Shown: positions 19,556 through 30,518, numbered from the stretch's first letter. The stretch is 33,237 nt of DNA from Hofstenia miamia (GCA_900660155.1 CABFPE010000003.1:2188406-2221642); one strand, 5' to 3'. Notes: generated by a model not told the origin, from the sequence alone. A program made the numbers and translations.

Positions 19556-20720
19556 AGTTCCCATACATTGAAAAGCACAAACAACTACTAAAATAAAGAA
19601 AATTAATAAATACACTTCAATAGATGAAATTTCTGTCAAATTCTACTGTAAAGACAATTTTTTCCATCTTGTCAAAAAAAAATCTATTATCATTTTAAAA
19701 TATAAACCAAACACTATAAATTAGATGCATCTAAAATTTATCTATATAAATATAACACCTTATTAATTAGCATCAGTTATAAAATCAATAGAGAAAAACT
19801 CACTCATATTTATTGAAAATAGTTGTGAGCATTAATTAAAATTCCAAATTTCATAAAATAATTATACTAAATATGGACAGGCGCTAAAATTACAAAGATT
19901 AGTTTTAGAAAAAAGTAAACAGAAACTACGACATTTATTTAGTTTTGTACACATTTAATTATTAAACCTATCTGAATTTTAATTACTTAAATTAGTACAA
20001 ACACACAGTACAAAAATTTTAAAATATTTATTGACTAATGTTTTAACAGATACATCTATTTTACACCAGTTTCTAACGTTGGGGGCAATGTAAGTGAGTT
20101 AATTTTGCATCTTTAGTAACTACGAGCATTATGTTTTAATTACAATGTCATGAAATATAATTTAAAACTCAACTTGAGAAAATATACATGTAACAAACAA
20201 AACAGATTGCCATTCGTTACTCATACGATGATTTTGTGCTCAACAATCTGAAAGGAACGTAGTCTCCTAATTTCTAGACTGCCAGTGATTTTAACAAAAA
20301 CTTAATTTGTTTCAATAAATAATTTTGTAAAAGGCGAAATTTCCCATACGCCAAGATCTTCAAGCAATCAACTTCTTTCGCGCAAGTATCGCTTATTTAT
20401 GACGTGTTTTTTTAAAAATAATTTCCTTCATCTTAATTCTATCACTATTAGCGATTTTGGTTGCGACAATTTGCCAACAGTCGCCTAGTGCCTTGGAATT
20501 ATGCAATCTTTTTTTACAATAAATCAGGCAAATGTCGCATGTTATTAGAAGCTTGAAAAGATGTTTAAAATAATACGAAAATCGTCCAAATAGCTTATAT
20601 ATTTCCGACAATTCTAGTTCAAAAAAATGATGACAGGGAAGCGATTTAGTTGGAGGGTTGTCTAACGTGGTAAGCGTGATGTCCGTGTTATAAGGAATTT
20701 GGAAAAATTGGTAAATATGT
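18917..20720. other. Intergenic AT-rich stretch
   Basis: Apart from the (TA)n tract listed separately, nothing is supported. This is the 5' flank of the SH3 gene; no promoter element is distinctive enough to call. Confidence 0.5.
19496..19551. repeat. (TA)n microsatellite, about 28 units
   Basis: An uninterrupted AT/TA run. It generates spurious IYIYIY ORFs on both strands. Confidence 0.97.
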
Positions 20721-22179
20721 ACACAGGGTGTCCGTGCATTTCAACCTATCAATCTCCAGGCAATTCAAGGCAGTTCTGGCCGAACTTAGAGCAATTTCCA
20801 GGCAGTAGTATTGTATCTGCACACCTTAAATTCAAAATTTCGAGCTTTAAAATAACACAATATAATCTCTGAAGATAAAATTTCAATCACAAGTAAAACA
20901 TTTGTTTATCAAACAGATATAACCACAAACCACATAAGCAGTTTTCCTTATTGTAATCACATGAATAATCCTTTTAAGCATACTAAAATGTACAGAAAGT
21001 TTTTGCTTTTTCAGATTAGATGCACGTGCAAAAGACTCATTTTGTTTATTTGATGTTAAAAATATCATCAAATATGCACAATTGCTACAATTGAAATTAT
21101 CCAAAACAATCGTTAATATTATTTAAATCATTATAGTATCTATATGTATTTCAAAAACATTTTTGTTAGAGAAAAACCAGTGCAGTCAAAAGGATGGAAT
21201 ATTTTTATATTGAGCTTGATGAAACGGAGTACAAAGGCACTACACCATGAGTCAATTTTTTAGTAAATTTGATAGTCCAAAAAATTAATGATTCTTTTCC
21301 TAGTTTCGAAAATAGGATGTGGTACCGGGGAACGAGGATTTTAGATTAAGAGTGCCGAAAACGATTTTTTAACCGAAAACTGCAAAATTGTTAACATGAT
21401 TGATATGTTGGAAGAGAAAGATGTTTTGAAATATCATACTGAATGGTTCGTATGTGCAGATAGGGGTAGTCTTTTCTGTAACCTTATATTTACATATTTA
21501 CATAGCATCATGGAACGAGATTTTATTTCTATAAATGGGAAATTACACCTTCTTTGACATATTGTAAAAAATTACCACCACGCTCGGAAAACTTCTTAAA
21601 CTTTAAAATTGCTTGAATAACAATTTCTCGTCCTATGATACCATATAAAATGAATATTTCTAAAAAATACTATAAGTATCACCCCTAGCGCAGGTCTACT
21701 TTCTAGTTAGGCTGACAATCTTCTATAGGCAAAATTAAACAACAATGTGACAGAATTGAAAAAAGTTCATTTTAGCTGATGAAGGAGAAGCTACCTACAA
21801 GTGTCTATATAATAGTTCATGATATCAAGCTTTGCTTAACAAGATGGGGTATTACTGCAATTTCAAATGTTTGCCCTACATTACTTATTGGTCCAGTGAT
21901 ATCTTTGATTTATAGAAATTTAAGTAGATTATCAAAACATATTTACAATGGCATAATATAAAATTGCACAGTAGAAAGCCAGAAAAAACATACACTTGGA
22001 CTAGCAACATTTGGTGACAGTTGGTCGCAAGCCAATTAAAATTGCTAGACGTAAAAAACTTAAAAGGATAAAAATGCTGGTTGATCCTTTTGGATAATTC
22101 TTCTATATAATAGATCAATAGATCACGGGCTTCTATTAGAACGACAAGATTAGGCATTGCAATAATACTCTGCTCTGAA
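20721..22179. other. Intergenic stretch with one unpaired hAT-like end
   Basis: CAGGGTGTCCGTGC at about 20733 resembles a hAT 5' end, but I found no inverted partner. The rest is AT-rich without supported genes. Confidence 0.4.
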
Positions 22180-23000
22180 TTAAATCTTATAATTTTACGA
22201 GTACTCAGACATTTATTATTGACATGTATTTTTTCAGAGTATACTGTTAACAATGGTGTCCTTCAAGTGTTCACTCTGTCTGATACTGTTTTTCATTTAT
22301 GCCGCGGATATTGAGATCATCACGGAGAATTTAGATATTAATATTATGTGCTATGTTGATGATACTCAACTCGATACCATCAGACTCTGATAACATCAAT
22401 AAACAGCAGGATTGCATTGCTATCTCTGCGTGCATCTACAATGTTACAATAAATCTGAGCTTCTCTCAGTAATTTTCAAGTTTCCTTCTGCAAAAATGGA
22501 TTTGATTTGACAGCACTTTCACATAAAGAAACAGTCGCTCTGATATGTAAGAAAACCGTGGCTACCTTGCAAGGATTTGGCCAATCAGGAATTATATTTC
22601 TGATGACACATGTTAAATGCATGGTGCATGCATTTTAACTCTTATGATAGACTACTTGTTGGCTTGATTATCCTCATCCGCATACTGCAAATCAAACAAA
22701 ATTGTTTTGCTCAATTTTTGACACATGTTAAGCCACGGAAACATATTTCGCCTGTTCTAAAACAGCGTCACTGGTTGCCCGTGCGTTTTTGTATTATCTA
22801 CAAGTTCGCTTTTTTGAAAGCATTGCATTATGTATAATGTATATCTGAATCGTCTACAATTCGCGAAATTGGTGGTGATGTCAACAACCTGCGTTGTGCG
22901 AACATTCTTACTTTTAATGTTCCTTTGACTGAAAATGTGAACTTTAATCGGCTTTATCTATATCTGGGCCACGATTTTGGAATTCAAAGCTAAGCACCTA
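22180..23000 (+). mobile_element. Decayed CR1-like non-LTR retrotransposon, reverse-transcriptase core and C-terminus
   Basis: From 22246 the plus strand reads TVNNGVLQ, matching the 'nGVPQGS' block. An overlapping frame then has LILFFIYAADIEIITENLDI and NIMCYVDDTQL, the catalytic Y-x-DD box of reverse transcriptases (about 22270-22370). Further on (22610-22837) come SYDRLLVGL, LQIKQNCFAQFLTHVKPRKH and ISPVLKQRHWLPVRFCIIYK. These are the typical CR1/L2-type thumb region, where 'RLQ-x-x-QN-x-AAR' and 'L-LHWLPV' are hallmarks. A last block, GPRFWNSK (about 22970), matches the usual 'P-x-x-WNSLP' end. Stops and frameshifts are frequent, so the copy is inactive. Confidence 0.85.
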
Positions 23001-23456
23001 TTTTCTTTTGCCTTTGTACATATATGTTTCTCGTTTTAACAACATGAAACCTTTGCTATAGAAATATACATTTAGTTATTATAATTTTATTTGAATTGAA
23101 AAAGCATATTACGTTAATGCGCTAAGGTTTAATATTTTTGAGATTGCTGTTTATTAGCCTCAAGAACGTAATATCAGGTAAATCTTAAAAATTACTCATG
23201 AGCATGGTACTCCATTAATTTATGAAGGAAAAGAAATAATGAAAATGAATATCTACCTGTATTAGACAATGATTTAGTAAATTAAAGAGCCGTTTACAAT
23301 GCCAAAAAAACGAAAACATTAATATCTGTAGTAATCAAATAAAAATGCTACTTATATTTTCAATGCATTGGTTGTGATATAGTAAACAGTTGAATAAATT
23401 CAAATTACAATTAAAACCTACCTACTCAGTAATGCGTTCTTTTTAGTGGGTAACAT
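23001..23456. other. Intergenic AT-rich stretch
   Basis: I see no supported feature between the retrotransposon and the telomere-like repeats. Confidence 0.5.
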
Positions 23457-23494
23457 TAGGGGGGGTAACATGGTAGGGTTAGGGTTAGGGGGTA
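23457..23494. repeat. Interstitial telomere-like TTAGGG repeats
   Basis: TAGGGTTAGGGTTAGGGGG (about 23473-23491) preceded by TTAGGGGGGG. The reverse-complement type, AAACCCTAACCCTA, occurs at 24042-24055. Only two to three units are present, so this is not a chromosome end. Confidence 0.75.
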
Positions 23495-23988
23495 ACAAAA
23501 ATTTCGTTTTTGTTAAACGATAATACAATTACTTACAACCGTTATATTAAATTATTGCTTAAATTGAGAAGAAATTCACAAAGTAAATGTAAAGAAATAC
23601 AATGTACGAAACCACTTATAATATATAAAAGATTAGGTTTGAAAACAAGTAATTGAATGTTATAATTTTCTAGATTTACTTTGTAAATTTTACAACACAG
23701 AATTTCTTGTAATGGGAATACGCTGTCCTATAAGAGTGATAAGATTTCGAATATAACAAAATATTCAGCGAATTTATTGATTTTAGATTTTCTATATTTG
23801 CTATAAACAGGAATTCAGGATTAGATCTCGAACTTGCCCTTATTAATATAACATTTGAGGAAATTGGTTTTGTCAATATTTGTTGTATACAATTTAGACA
23901 TTGTATCAACAATCGATATGCCATAGCAATATTCGAATACTAGAACAAAATTATCTATTCGATGTATCATTCACACTCCTGTTAAATG

Positions 23989-24189
23989 CGTTATTTTACT
24001 TTAGGGGACCCAGTTCAAGTGCCGTCATAATATGGGTATTAAACCCTAACCCTACACCCCAACCATTGCTATTGTATTGCATTTCATCATGTTTATGAAT
24101 TTTTTGTTAAATTTTTAAGTTTTGGTTGAGAGATTGGAGTTAGGTTTGGAGTTTAATCGACAGGATAGGTCCCCTAAAGTAAAATAACG
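23989..24189. mobile_element. Inverted-repeat (MITE-like) element
   Basis: The 22 bases at 23989-24010 (core TTATTTTACTTTAGGGGACC) are exactly reverse-complementary to 24168-24189. TTAAATG occurs directly before the left arm (23982-23988) and again two bases after the right arm (24192-24198), so a target duplication is likely although its edges are not clean. The 200-bp element has no ORF and contains a CCCTAACCCTA string in its middle. Confidence 0.8.
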
Positions 24190-24198
24190 TCTTAAATG

Positions 24199-25503
24199 CG
24201 TTAATTTAGAAATTAAGCAATCAACAATGATTTATACATTGCCGATTTATTTAAGTTAAGGTTTCGGGTTATTAGTAGTGTAATTAGCATAAATATAAGC
24301 ATATATATATATATATTTATTTATTTATTTATAGATACGCTGGGTAATTTCAAATAAATATAAATACGTTGTGTAATTTGATTTTTTACAAATACGACTT
24401 AATTAGGATGTGAATTGAATGTATTGGTATAAATCAGGAGTGCTGAACCCATTTGCTGTCACAGGCCACTTTGTTAGTTACAAGTTGTAGCTTACAACTT
24501 AGGAAACGGGCCGCACAACTGCTAATTCGTATTACTATGTATTTTTTCAAACAAAAAAATATAATGCCCTCGTGAATCATACGGGTGAATGTATTAAACG
24601 CAGGGCAGTTTTATAGCTTTAGTTGCATTTCTTTATAATATGCAACTATTGTAATTTGAATTCCTTTGAATTTCCTTCACACAAATTCAACAACCTTAAT
24701 TTTCATCAATAACACAATAAATATTTGTAAATTCTCAAGGTGTGTACAAATACACATCTATGCTACCTTGCAGTGCCTAAACTAAAAGCTATAAATGCTA
24801 ATGTCCTGCAATGCTTATAGGCGGTTCTTCATAAATGGCAACATTGTCATGCATTAGTTATTGTGAAATAGTTTAACCCCTCTGATCTTAATTGAAGTTT
24901 CTTTATTCAGACCAAACCCGCGGCTTTGAAATTTGATAAGGCCTAACAAAAGCAGTAAACTTTATTTCAAAATTCAACACATAAATTCAATAGAACCATT
25001 TTTAATGGCGATTGTTAAAGATATTAGTGAAATACGTTTTGTCAAGGGTACATTTTCCATTAGATACGCTTGAATATCTTTGTTTATTAAAACATGCTAC
25101 TTTTTATATTATCTTAAAATTAATTTCGTCTAAATATGTGTATAATTTAGTATTAAGGCAACCTTGTAATAATTAGAGAATATGGTGAAACTATTTGAAT
25201 TTGAGTTATTCACAAATAATACGAGTGTCACAAGAGGTTTTTGCATGATTTCACTGTCTAAATAAAATGTCTCCAACAAAAATTTGTCATTAAAGTATTA
25301 TGGCTTTCGTTCAAAATTGCATGATTGTGTCACAATGTGTACAAATTTTCACTGTCAATTTCAATGAAAAATTTCCTCATGTCATCAGAAACAATTGAGA
25401 CTAGCAGCACCATATAAATATTTTATAGCACTTCCATACAATCTGCGGGTCTGAAGGGGATATATATATATATATATATAAATATATATATTGAAAATTT
25501 TCA
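24199..25503. other. Intergenic stretch with microsatellites and an unpaired hAT-like end
   Basis: (AT)n followed by (TTTA)n lies at 24301-24333 and an interrupted (AT)n at 25460-25491. CAGGAGTGCTGAACCC (24435) with CGGGCCGCAC downstream (24509) resembles hAT elements, but no inverted end was found. No genes are seen. Confidence 0.5.
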
Positions 25504-25984
25504 TTGCACAAATTTATTTTTTTCCATTTCCTGAAAAAATTGTGTCAATGTCTGCCCAACAAAATATTATTGAAATTCTGAAATTTTTTGTTCATGTTTA
25601 GCACATTTTATTCTCCATGAATGCATTTTTGTGTAACAATTTGGGAAGCACAGGGTGAATAAAGGTATTGCGTAGCACAATTTGTATTACATTTAAGAAA
25701 ATGATAAAATTTCATTGATTCATTTTATCTTTGTGATCATCTAAGAAAAACGTTGACGTAAGCAAAAGAATGCTAACAATATGCAATATCACTGTGCGTG
25801 TATTTAATGTTCTTTGTTAATATACAATACCTGTCCCAGTATCATCCACTTAAGATAAATTTTGTATGCTCATATTACTTTGTTGCTTGTTCAATAATTG
25901 ATCTTTGTTATAGTTCTTAGTTATTAAAGCTTCTGCAAACTGATATTAAAATTGTCCTTTTTAGCATAATATTGCTGCATCTAT
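25504..25984 (+). repeat. 481-bp duplicated segment, copy 1 (probable assembly artefact)
   Basis: The sequence is repeated, apparently without any difference, at 25986-26466, with a single N between. A perfect duplicate abutting one N suggests two overlapping contig ends joined without merging. Confidence 0.9.
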
Positions 25985-25985
25985 N
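25985..25985. other. Single N at the junction of the duplicate
   Basis: One N separates the two identical copies and probably marks a contig or gap-fill junction. Confidence 0.95.
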
Positions 25986-26466
25986 TTGCACAAATTTATT
26001 TTTTTCCATTTCCTGAAAAAATTGTGTCAATGTCTGCCCAACAAAATATTATTGAAATTCTGAAATTTTTTGTTCATGTTTAGCACATTTTATTCTCCAT
26101 GAATGCATTTTTGTGTAACAATTTGGGAAGCACAGGGTGAATAAAGGTATTGCGTAGCACAATTTGTATTACATTTAAGAAAATGATAAAATTTCATTGA
26201 TTCATTTTATCTTTGTGATCATCTAAGAAAAACGTTGACGTAAGCAAAAGAATGCTAACAATATGCAATATCACTGTGCGTGTATTTAATGTTCTTTGTT
26301 AATATACAATACCTGTCCCAGTATCATCCACTTAAGATAAATTTTGTATGCTCATATTACTTTGTTGCTTGTTCAATAATTGATCTTTGTTATAGTTCTT
26401 AGTTATTAAAGCTTCTGCAAACTGATATTAAAATTGTCCTTTTTAGCATAATATTGCTGCATCTAT
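25986..26466 (+). repeat. 481-bp duplicated segment, copy 2
   Basis: Identical to 25504-25984 as far as compared line by line. This copy continues without break into the EMC1 5' flank, so it is likely the genuine one. Confidence 0.9.
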
Positions 26467-26574
26467 ATTTCTGACATTTGATGACCTGATATATGTTCAT
26501 TGATCCTATTTTCAAAATGGTTAACATTAAATTGAACACACACTATTATTGTTCAATATTATATTTGAAATCAT

Positions 26575-26589
26575 AAATATGTTTTAGAA
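26575..26589 (+). promoter_or_regulatory. Splice acceptor two bases before the EMC1 start codon
   Basis: AAATATGTTTTAG ends at 26587 and is followed by AA and then the ATG at 26590. This is a good acceptor consensus in AT-rich DNA, with almost no 5' UTR left after it. It could serve a 5'-UTR intron or spliced-leader trans-splicing. Confidence 0.55.
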
Positions 26590-29391
26590 ATGAACTTTTA
26601 CACATTGTTGATTTCTTTCGCTGTATTTCATTTTCATGCTTGCCTTTATGAAGATCAAGTAGGTACGTTTGACTGGCATAAGGAGTTCATAGGAAGAATT
26701 ACGTGGTCGTCCTTTCTGTACTCCTATAATGCTCCAACTAAAGTGCTAGTGCACAGTGATCGTGTTTTAGCATGCCTTGAATCTAAAACTGGCAATGTCG
26801 TCTGGCGAAGAGTATTTTCAGATATTAATGGAACAGTTATTAATGTTCTTCACAAAGACTCTCGGTTATATTCGGTACATAGTGTCGGATTAGTTAGATC
26901 ATGGGATGTCAGCACAGGACATATCATTAGTGAAACTGTTTTTATTACGAGTAGTAATGAATTTGGGAATCCAATTTTATATTCACTTTTTGACTCAAAA
27001 GGCAATGTCTATATAATTCGAACGAATAAAGTAATTGCTGTTAGTCCGCAGTTTGGTACAATTGAATGGTCTAGGGATATCACTCTTAATAGTAAAGTAC
27101 TATGTTCATTGTCAGGTTCATTCTTACATATTGTTAGCAAAGGACCTGAAAAGTCGGTTAAATTAACAGCAATTTCTATTCTCACTGGTAACACTAAATA
27201 TGAAAACGTTGTTAAACTCGACAGTGACATTTGTACTCTTCCTGGAAATCAATTTTTAATTTGCGTAATAAATTCTGAATTACTTGCTTTTCGTGTAAAT
27301 GAAGAAATTCAGAACAATCCCGAATTCAAGATAGAACTACCGTCTTCAAATGAAATTGTCTCAATAACAAGTGTATTTCCTTTTTCCTCATTCATTACTG
27401 TACATTTCGCAAACGGGGCACTGTCACTTTTTAGTATAAAAGACAATAAATTTGAATTATTTCGGCATTTCACACACTCTGTGGGTATTGTAGGCTATCA
27501 TTCTAGACAGAACAGCACATCACTGGCCGTTATTACAAGTGAGGAAAATAACTACAAGCTAATTTTAATTAATGGTGAAACAAGTGAAGTTGTTCTTAAT
27601 CAAGCTGTAACATTTGGAGAAATTAACGGAAAAATTAATCATTTTTCAATTTATATGCCTGATAGACCACTTAGCACAGATTTTCGAATTTTAGCAACGT
27701 TTGAAGATTATACTTTGTCAATGTTTAGCGCCTCTGGCAAGATATGGCATCGAGAAGAAGCTTTATCTGAAATAGTAACTGTACAGTTTTGTGATCTGCC
27801 TTTATCAGAAATTCAAACTGAAATTGAGTTCGAATTTCAAAATGAAAATAAAGCAACAATTTTAGATATGCTCGTTCATAGAATATATTCACAAGGCCAA
27901 CAGCTGCATACATATTACAATGCTTTCGAAAAAATGCTTAGACGGAATTCATTACTAAAGCAATGTACAGCTGATGAAAGCGAGTTGACAAGAGATCAGT
28001 TCAATATTAACAAAATGATAATTGCACTTACATCGGTTGGAAAAGTTTATGGAATTCTCAGTGCTAGTGGTAAAATTATTTGGAATAAATGGCTACCAGA
28101 TCTTAGTATTTTAAATTCGGAAGGGAGGTTGATTTCAAACATTTATATTCAAAGATCAACTGCTCATTTCGCATACGCGCCCATTGCGTCTATTTCAGGT
28201 AAAGATACAAGTTCTGGACAGTTTGTTCTATATAAATTTAATCCTATCACTGGAGAATTGTACTGTTCTGATTGTAAAATGGATTTTATTGCAAAGCAGG
28301 CTGTACTTCTACCAATACACGATGAAAAACATACTAAAGTTCTTACTATTATTGACAGCAATGCAAAATTACATTTTTCACCTTCTTCGGACTATGTAAT
28401 TAAACAGTTTATAGAGAATTCAGATAAATTCTTTTTCTACTTACTTGATGAGAAGAATACGCTTTCCGGATATGCCCTCTCTGATGCTAAGGATCTTTCT
28501 CTCAGTAAAATATGGCATTATCATTTTGGAAATCCAATCACACACATTATTCCTAAGCGTGTTTCGGAAAAGGTGGATTCACCAGGGAAAGTTCTGGGTG
28601 ATAGAAGCGTTCTTTTTAAGTATTTAAATCCAAATCTTTTGTTTATTGTAGTTAAAAACGAAGAGGAAAAGGGCACGTTTACAATATATTTGCTTGATAG
28701 TGTTAATGGAAATATTGTGTTTTCAGCAATACATAAACGTGTGCGACTTCCTATAAACGCAGTACATTCAGAAAATTGGGTTGTGTACTCCTTTTGGAAT
28801 GAGCGTTTAAGGCGGACAGAAATATGTGTTCTAGAACTATATGACTCTGGATATGAATTCAACTCGACATCCTTTTCATCATTTGGGCAACATATGCAGC
28901 CTTTAGTTTTACGCCAGTCGTATATCTTTGCTCATCCGATTCGATTTCTATCCACAACATACTCTGACAAAGGACTTACCAATAAACAGATTCTGGTAGC
29001 AACTCCCAATGGAGCTGTTATTTCCATTCCTAAATTTATGCTGGATCCTCGTAGGCCGTTAGTATTGTCTCCAATTGAAAGAGAAGAAGGGCTCTTTCCA
29101 TACGTCCCTGAATTAATGGTCCCATCGGAAAATATTCTTAATTATAATCGGTCGGTTAATCTGTTGCGTTCAATTGATACATTTCCTTCAGGTCTCGAGT
29201 CAACGGTTTTTGTTTTTGTTTATGGACTTGACGTATTTTTCACCAGAGATTATCCTTCTAAAATGTTTGACGTGTTGAAGGATGATTTTGAGTTTTGGTT
29301 CATAGCTTTTGTCATGTCCATTTTAATTGCAGGTTCGTTAGTTGCAAAAAAATTAGCCGTCACTTTTTCACTTCGCCGTTTATGGAAATAG
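26590..29391 (+). CDS. EMC1: ER membrane protein complex subunit 1, single exon
   Basis: EMC1 is the largest lumenal subunit of the EMC, which inserts tail-anchored and multi-pass proteins into the ER membrane. The 933-residue ORF is complete (vertebrate EMC1 is about 993). It starts with a signal peptide (MNFYTLLISFAVFHFHACLY) followed by YEDQVGTFDWHKEFIG, the characteristic mature N-terminus. Next come the PQQ-like beta-propeller strands, for example VWRR near residue 75 and SGKIWHREEALSEIV near 380. The conserved C-terminal region has GDRSVLFKYLNPNLL (about 670), SENWVVYSFWN (about 727), LRQSYIF (about 775), LDPRRP (about 817) and PSGLESTVFVFVYGLDVFFT (about 866). A single membrane span lies at about 899-921 (FWFIAFVMSILIAGSLVAKK), with a short cytosolic tail ending SLRRLWK. 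The ATG is the first in frame, directly after an acceptor-like site. No introns interrupt it, unusual beside spliced neighbours. An ATTAAA lies at 29805; no AATAAA is close. Confidence 0.97.
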   Translation: MNFYTLLISFAVFHFHACLYEDQVGTFDWHKEFIGRITWSSFLYSYNAPTKVLVHSDRVLACLESKTGNVVWRRVFSDINGTVINVLHKDSRLYSVHSVGLVRSWDVSTGHIISETVFITSSNEFGNPILYSLFDSKGNVYIIRTNKVIAVSPQFGTIEWSRDITLNSKVLCSLSGSFLHIVSKGPEKSVKLTAISILTGNTKYENVVKLDSDICTLPGNQFLICVINSELLAFRVNEEIQNNPEFKIELPSSNEIVSITSVFPFSSFITVHFANGALSLFSIKDNKFELFRHFTHSVGIVGYHSRQNSTSLAVITSEENNYKLILINGETSEVVLNQAVTFGEINGKINHFSIYMPDRPLSTDFRILATFEDYTLSMFSASGKIWHREEALSEIVTVQFCDLPLSEIQTEIEFEFQNENKATILDMLVHRIYSQGQQLHTYYNAFEKMLRRNSLLKQCTADESELTRDQFNINKMIIALTSVGKVYGILSASGKIIWNKWLPDLSILNSEGRLISNIYIQRSTAHFAYAPIASISGKDTSSGQFVLYKFNPITGELYCSDCKMDFIAKQAVLLPIHDEKHTKVLTIIDSNAKLHFSPSSDYVIKQFIENSDKFFFYLLDEKNTLSGYALSDAKDLSLSKIWHYHFGNPITHIIPKRVSEKVDSPGKVLGDRSVLFKYLNPNLLFIVVKNEEEKGTFTIYLLDSVNGNIVFSAIHKRVRLPINAVHSENWVVYSFWNERLRRTEICVLELYDSGYEFNSTSFSSFGQHMQPLVLRQSYIFAHPIRFLSTTYSDKGLTNKQILVATPNGAVISIPKFMLDPRRPLVLSPIEREEGLFPYVPELMVPSENILNYNRSVNLLRSIDTFPSGLESTVFVFVYGLDVFFTRDYPSKMFDVLKDDFEFWFIAFVMSILIAGSLVAKKLAVTFSLRRLWK

Positions 29392-30224
29392 TTTCCTATT
29401 TATTTGTATTATTGTTATTTATTCTTGTGAAAATTTTTACCCTCTAAGCTGCTCAATATTTCCATTTTGTAAAATCGCCCTGCCGAAATGTCATAAATGG
29501 GCAGATTAGTGTTGGTTTCGCTAATTTCTAATATTTGTAAAATGTTTATATGCAATATATATGTTAAATTACGTTACTGTTCTAATATATTTTTATCTAT
29601 AAATGATCGATTTCATTCGTTAGTTTGCATCAACAGACTGTTTTAGAGTTAATGAATTGTATTGATTTTTATCACGGCATTTTATCTCATCATCTGGAGT
29701 TAATATAAACTGCTATGTAAATGTGATGCTACAACTGATTTACTCAAAAACCCTAGGCGCTGGTAAAAATACAGAATGTTTCGAAAAATTCTAAAACCTA
29801 TTCAATTAAACGCAAAAGCCCAACTCATTTCACCAAAAATGAAGCAATGTACTGAGAATTTGCAATTTTGCATTTAATTTTAAAATGATTATAAAAATTG
29901 TACAATTTTACTAACTAGTACTGCCATTAATAGCTTTGTGAATTTGAAAAATGTTTTGTATAAAGTGTTTCATATAATACTATTTGCATGTGGAAATGTA
30001 TTGGAAATAATTTTTTCCCAGTAAACATTCGTTTTGGCGTAATTAAAAGGAAGTCATATTTTTTAAAAAAATGTTCTTCAATTAATAATTCATCGAGGCT
30101 ATAGAATATCTTTAAGAGTTCAATGAATTGGGGATTAGTTTTGAAAACACTTATGAAATTATGTTCACTAGGTCAAAGCACGCCCAGGAGGTGTAAATAT
30201 CCCCAAAATTTTATATTCAAAAAC
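29392..30224. other. 3' flank of EMC1
   Basis: AT-rich. A possible variant polyadenylation signal ATTAAA is at 29805-29810. No other supported feature. Confidence 0.5.
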
Positions 30225-30518
30225 AATTATTAATTGAAATATAGCCACCAGTTGAATTGCTATTCTCATAAAAGTGTGAGGTAATCTTGTTTTGGTTTTC
30301 ATTTGAAGCCATCTTGCATGAAACTAGGATGAAAATTTTTTGCGTTTTTGTGCATTATAATCTTTTCAAATCGAGAAATGAAAACAATTAGAAAAGATTA
30401 AAAAAAACGCAAAAAGCTCTACTCCAATAGTTTATGAAAATATATTTAATGCAAGATTGCTTCAAGTGAAAATCCAAAACAAGACTACCAAACACTTTTC
30501 GAAGAATTATTAATTGAA
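30225..30518. mobile_element. Foldback element with long imperfect inverted arms
   Basis: The left arm (about 30265-30360: AAAAGTGTGAGGTAATCTTG, then TTTTGG, TTTTCATTTGAAGC and ATCTTGCAT) pairs with the right arm (about 30400-30503), whose reverse complement reads AAAAGTGTTTGGTAGTCTTG, TTTTGG, TTTTCACTTGAAGC and ATCTTGCAT. TTTTTTGCGTTTTT is also mirrored near the centre. AATTATTAATTGAA occurs as a direct 14-bp repeat at 30225-30238 and 30505-30518, possibly a target duplication, although the left copy is not flush with the arm. Confidence 0.75.

Noticed and set aside
19393..19591. ORFs with IYIYIYIY on both strands
   Set aside because: Translations of the (TA)n microsatellite.
21660..21690. 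AAGTATCACCCCT shared with 2357-2369
   Set aside because: Only about 13 bases match and the flanks differ, so it is not enough for a repeat call.
28521..28862. 113-codon minus-strand ORF and other ORFs within 26.6-29.4 kb
   Set aside because: Shadows of the EMC1 coding sequence.
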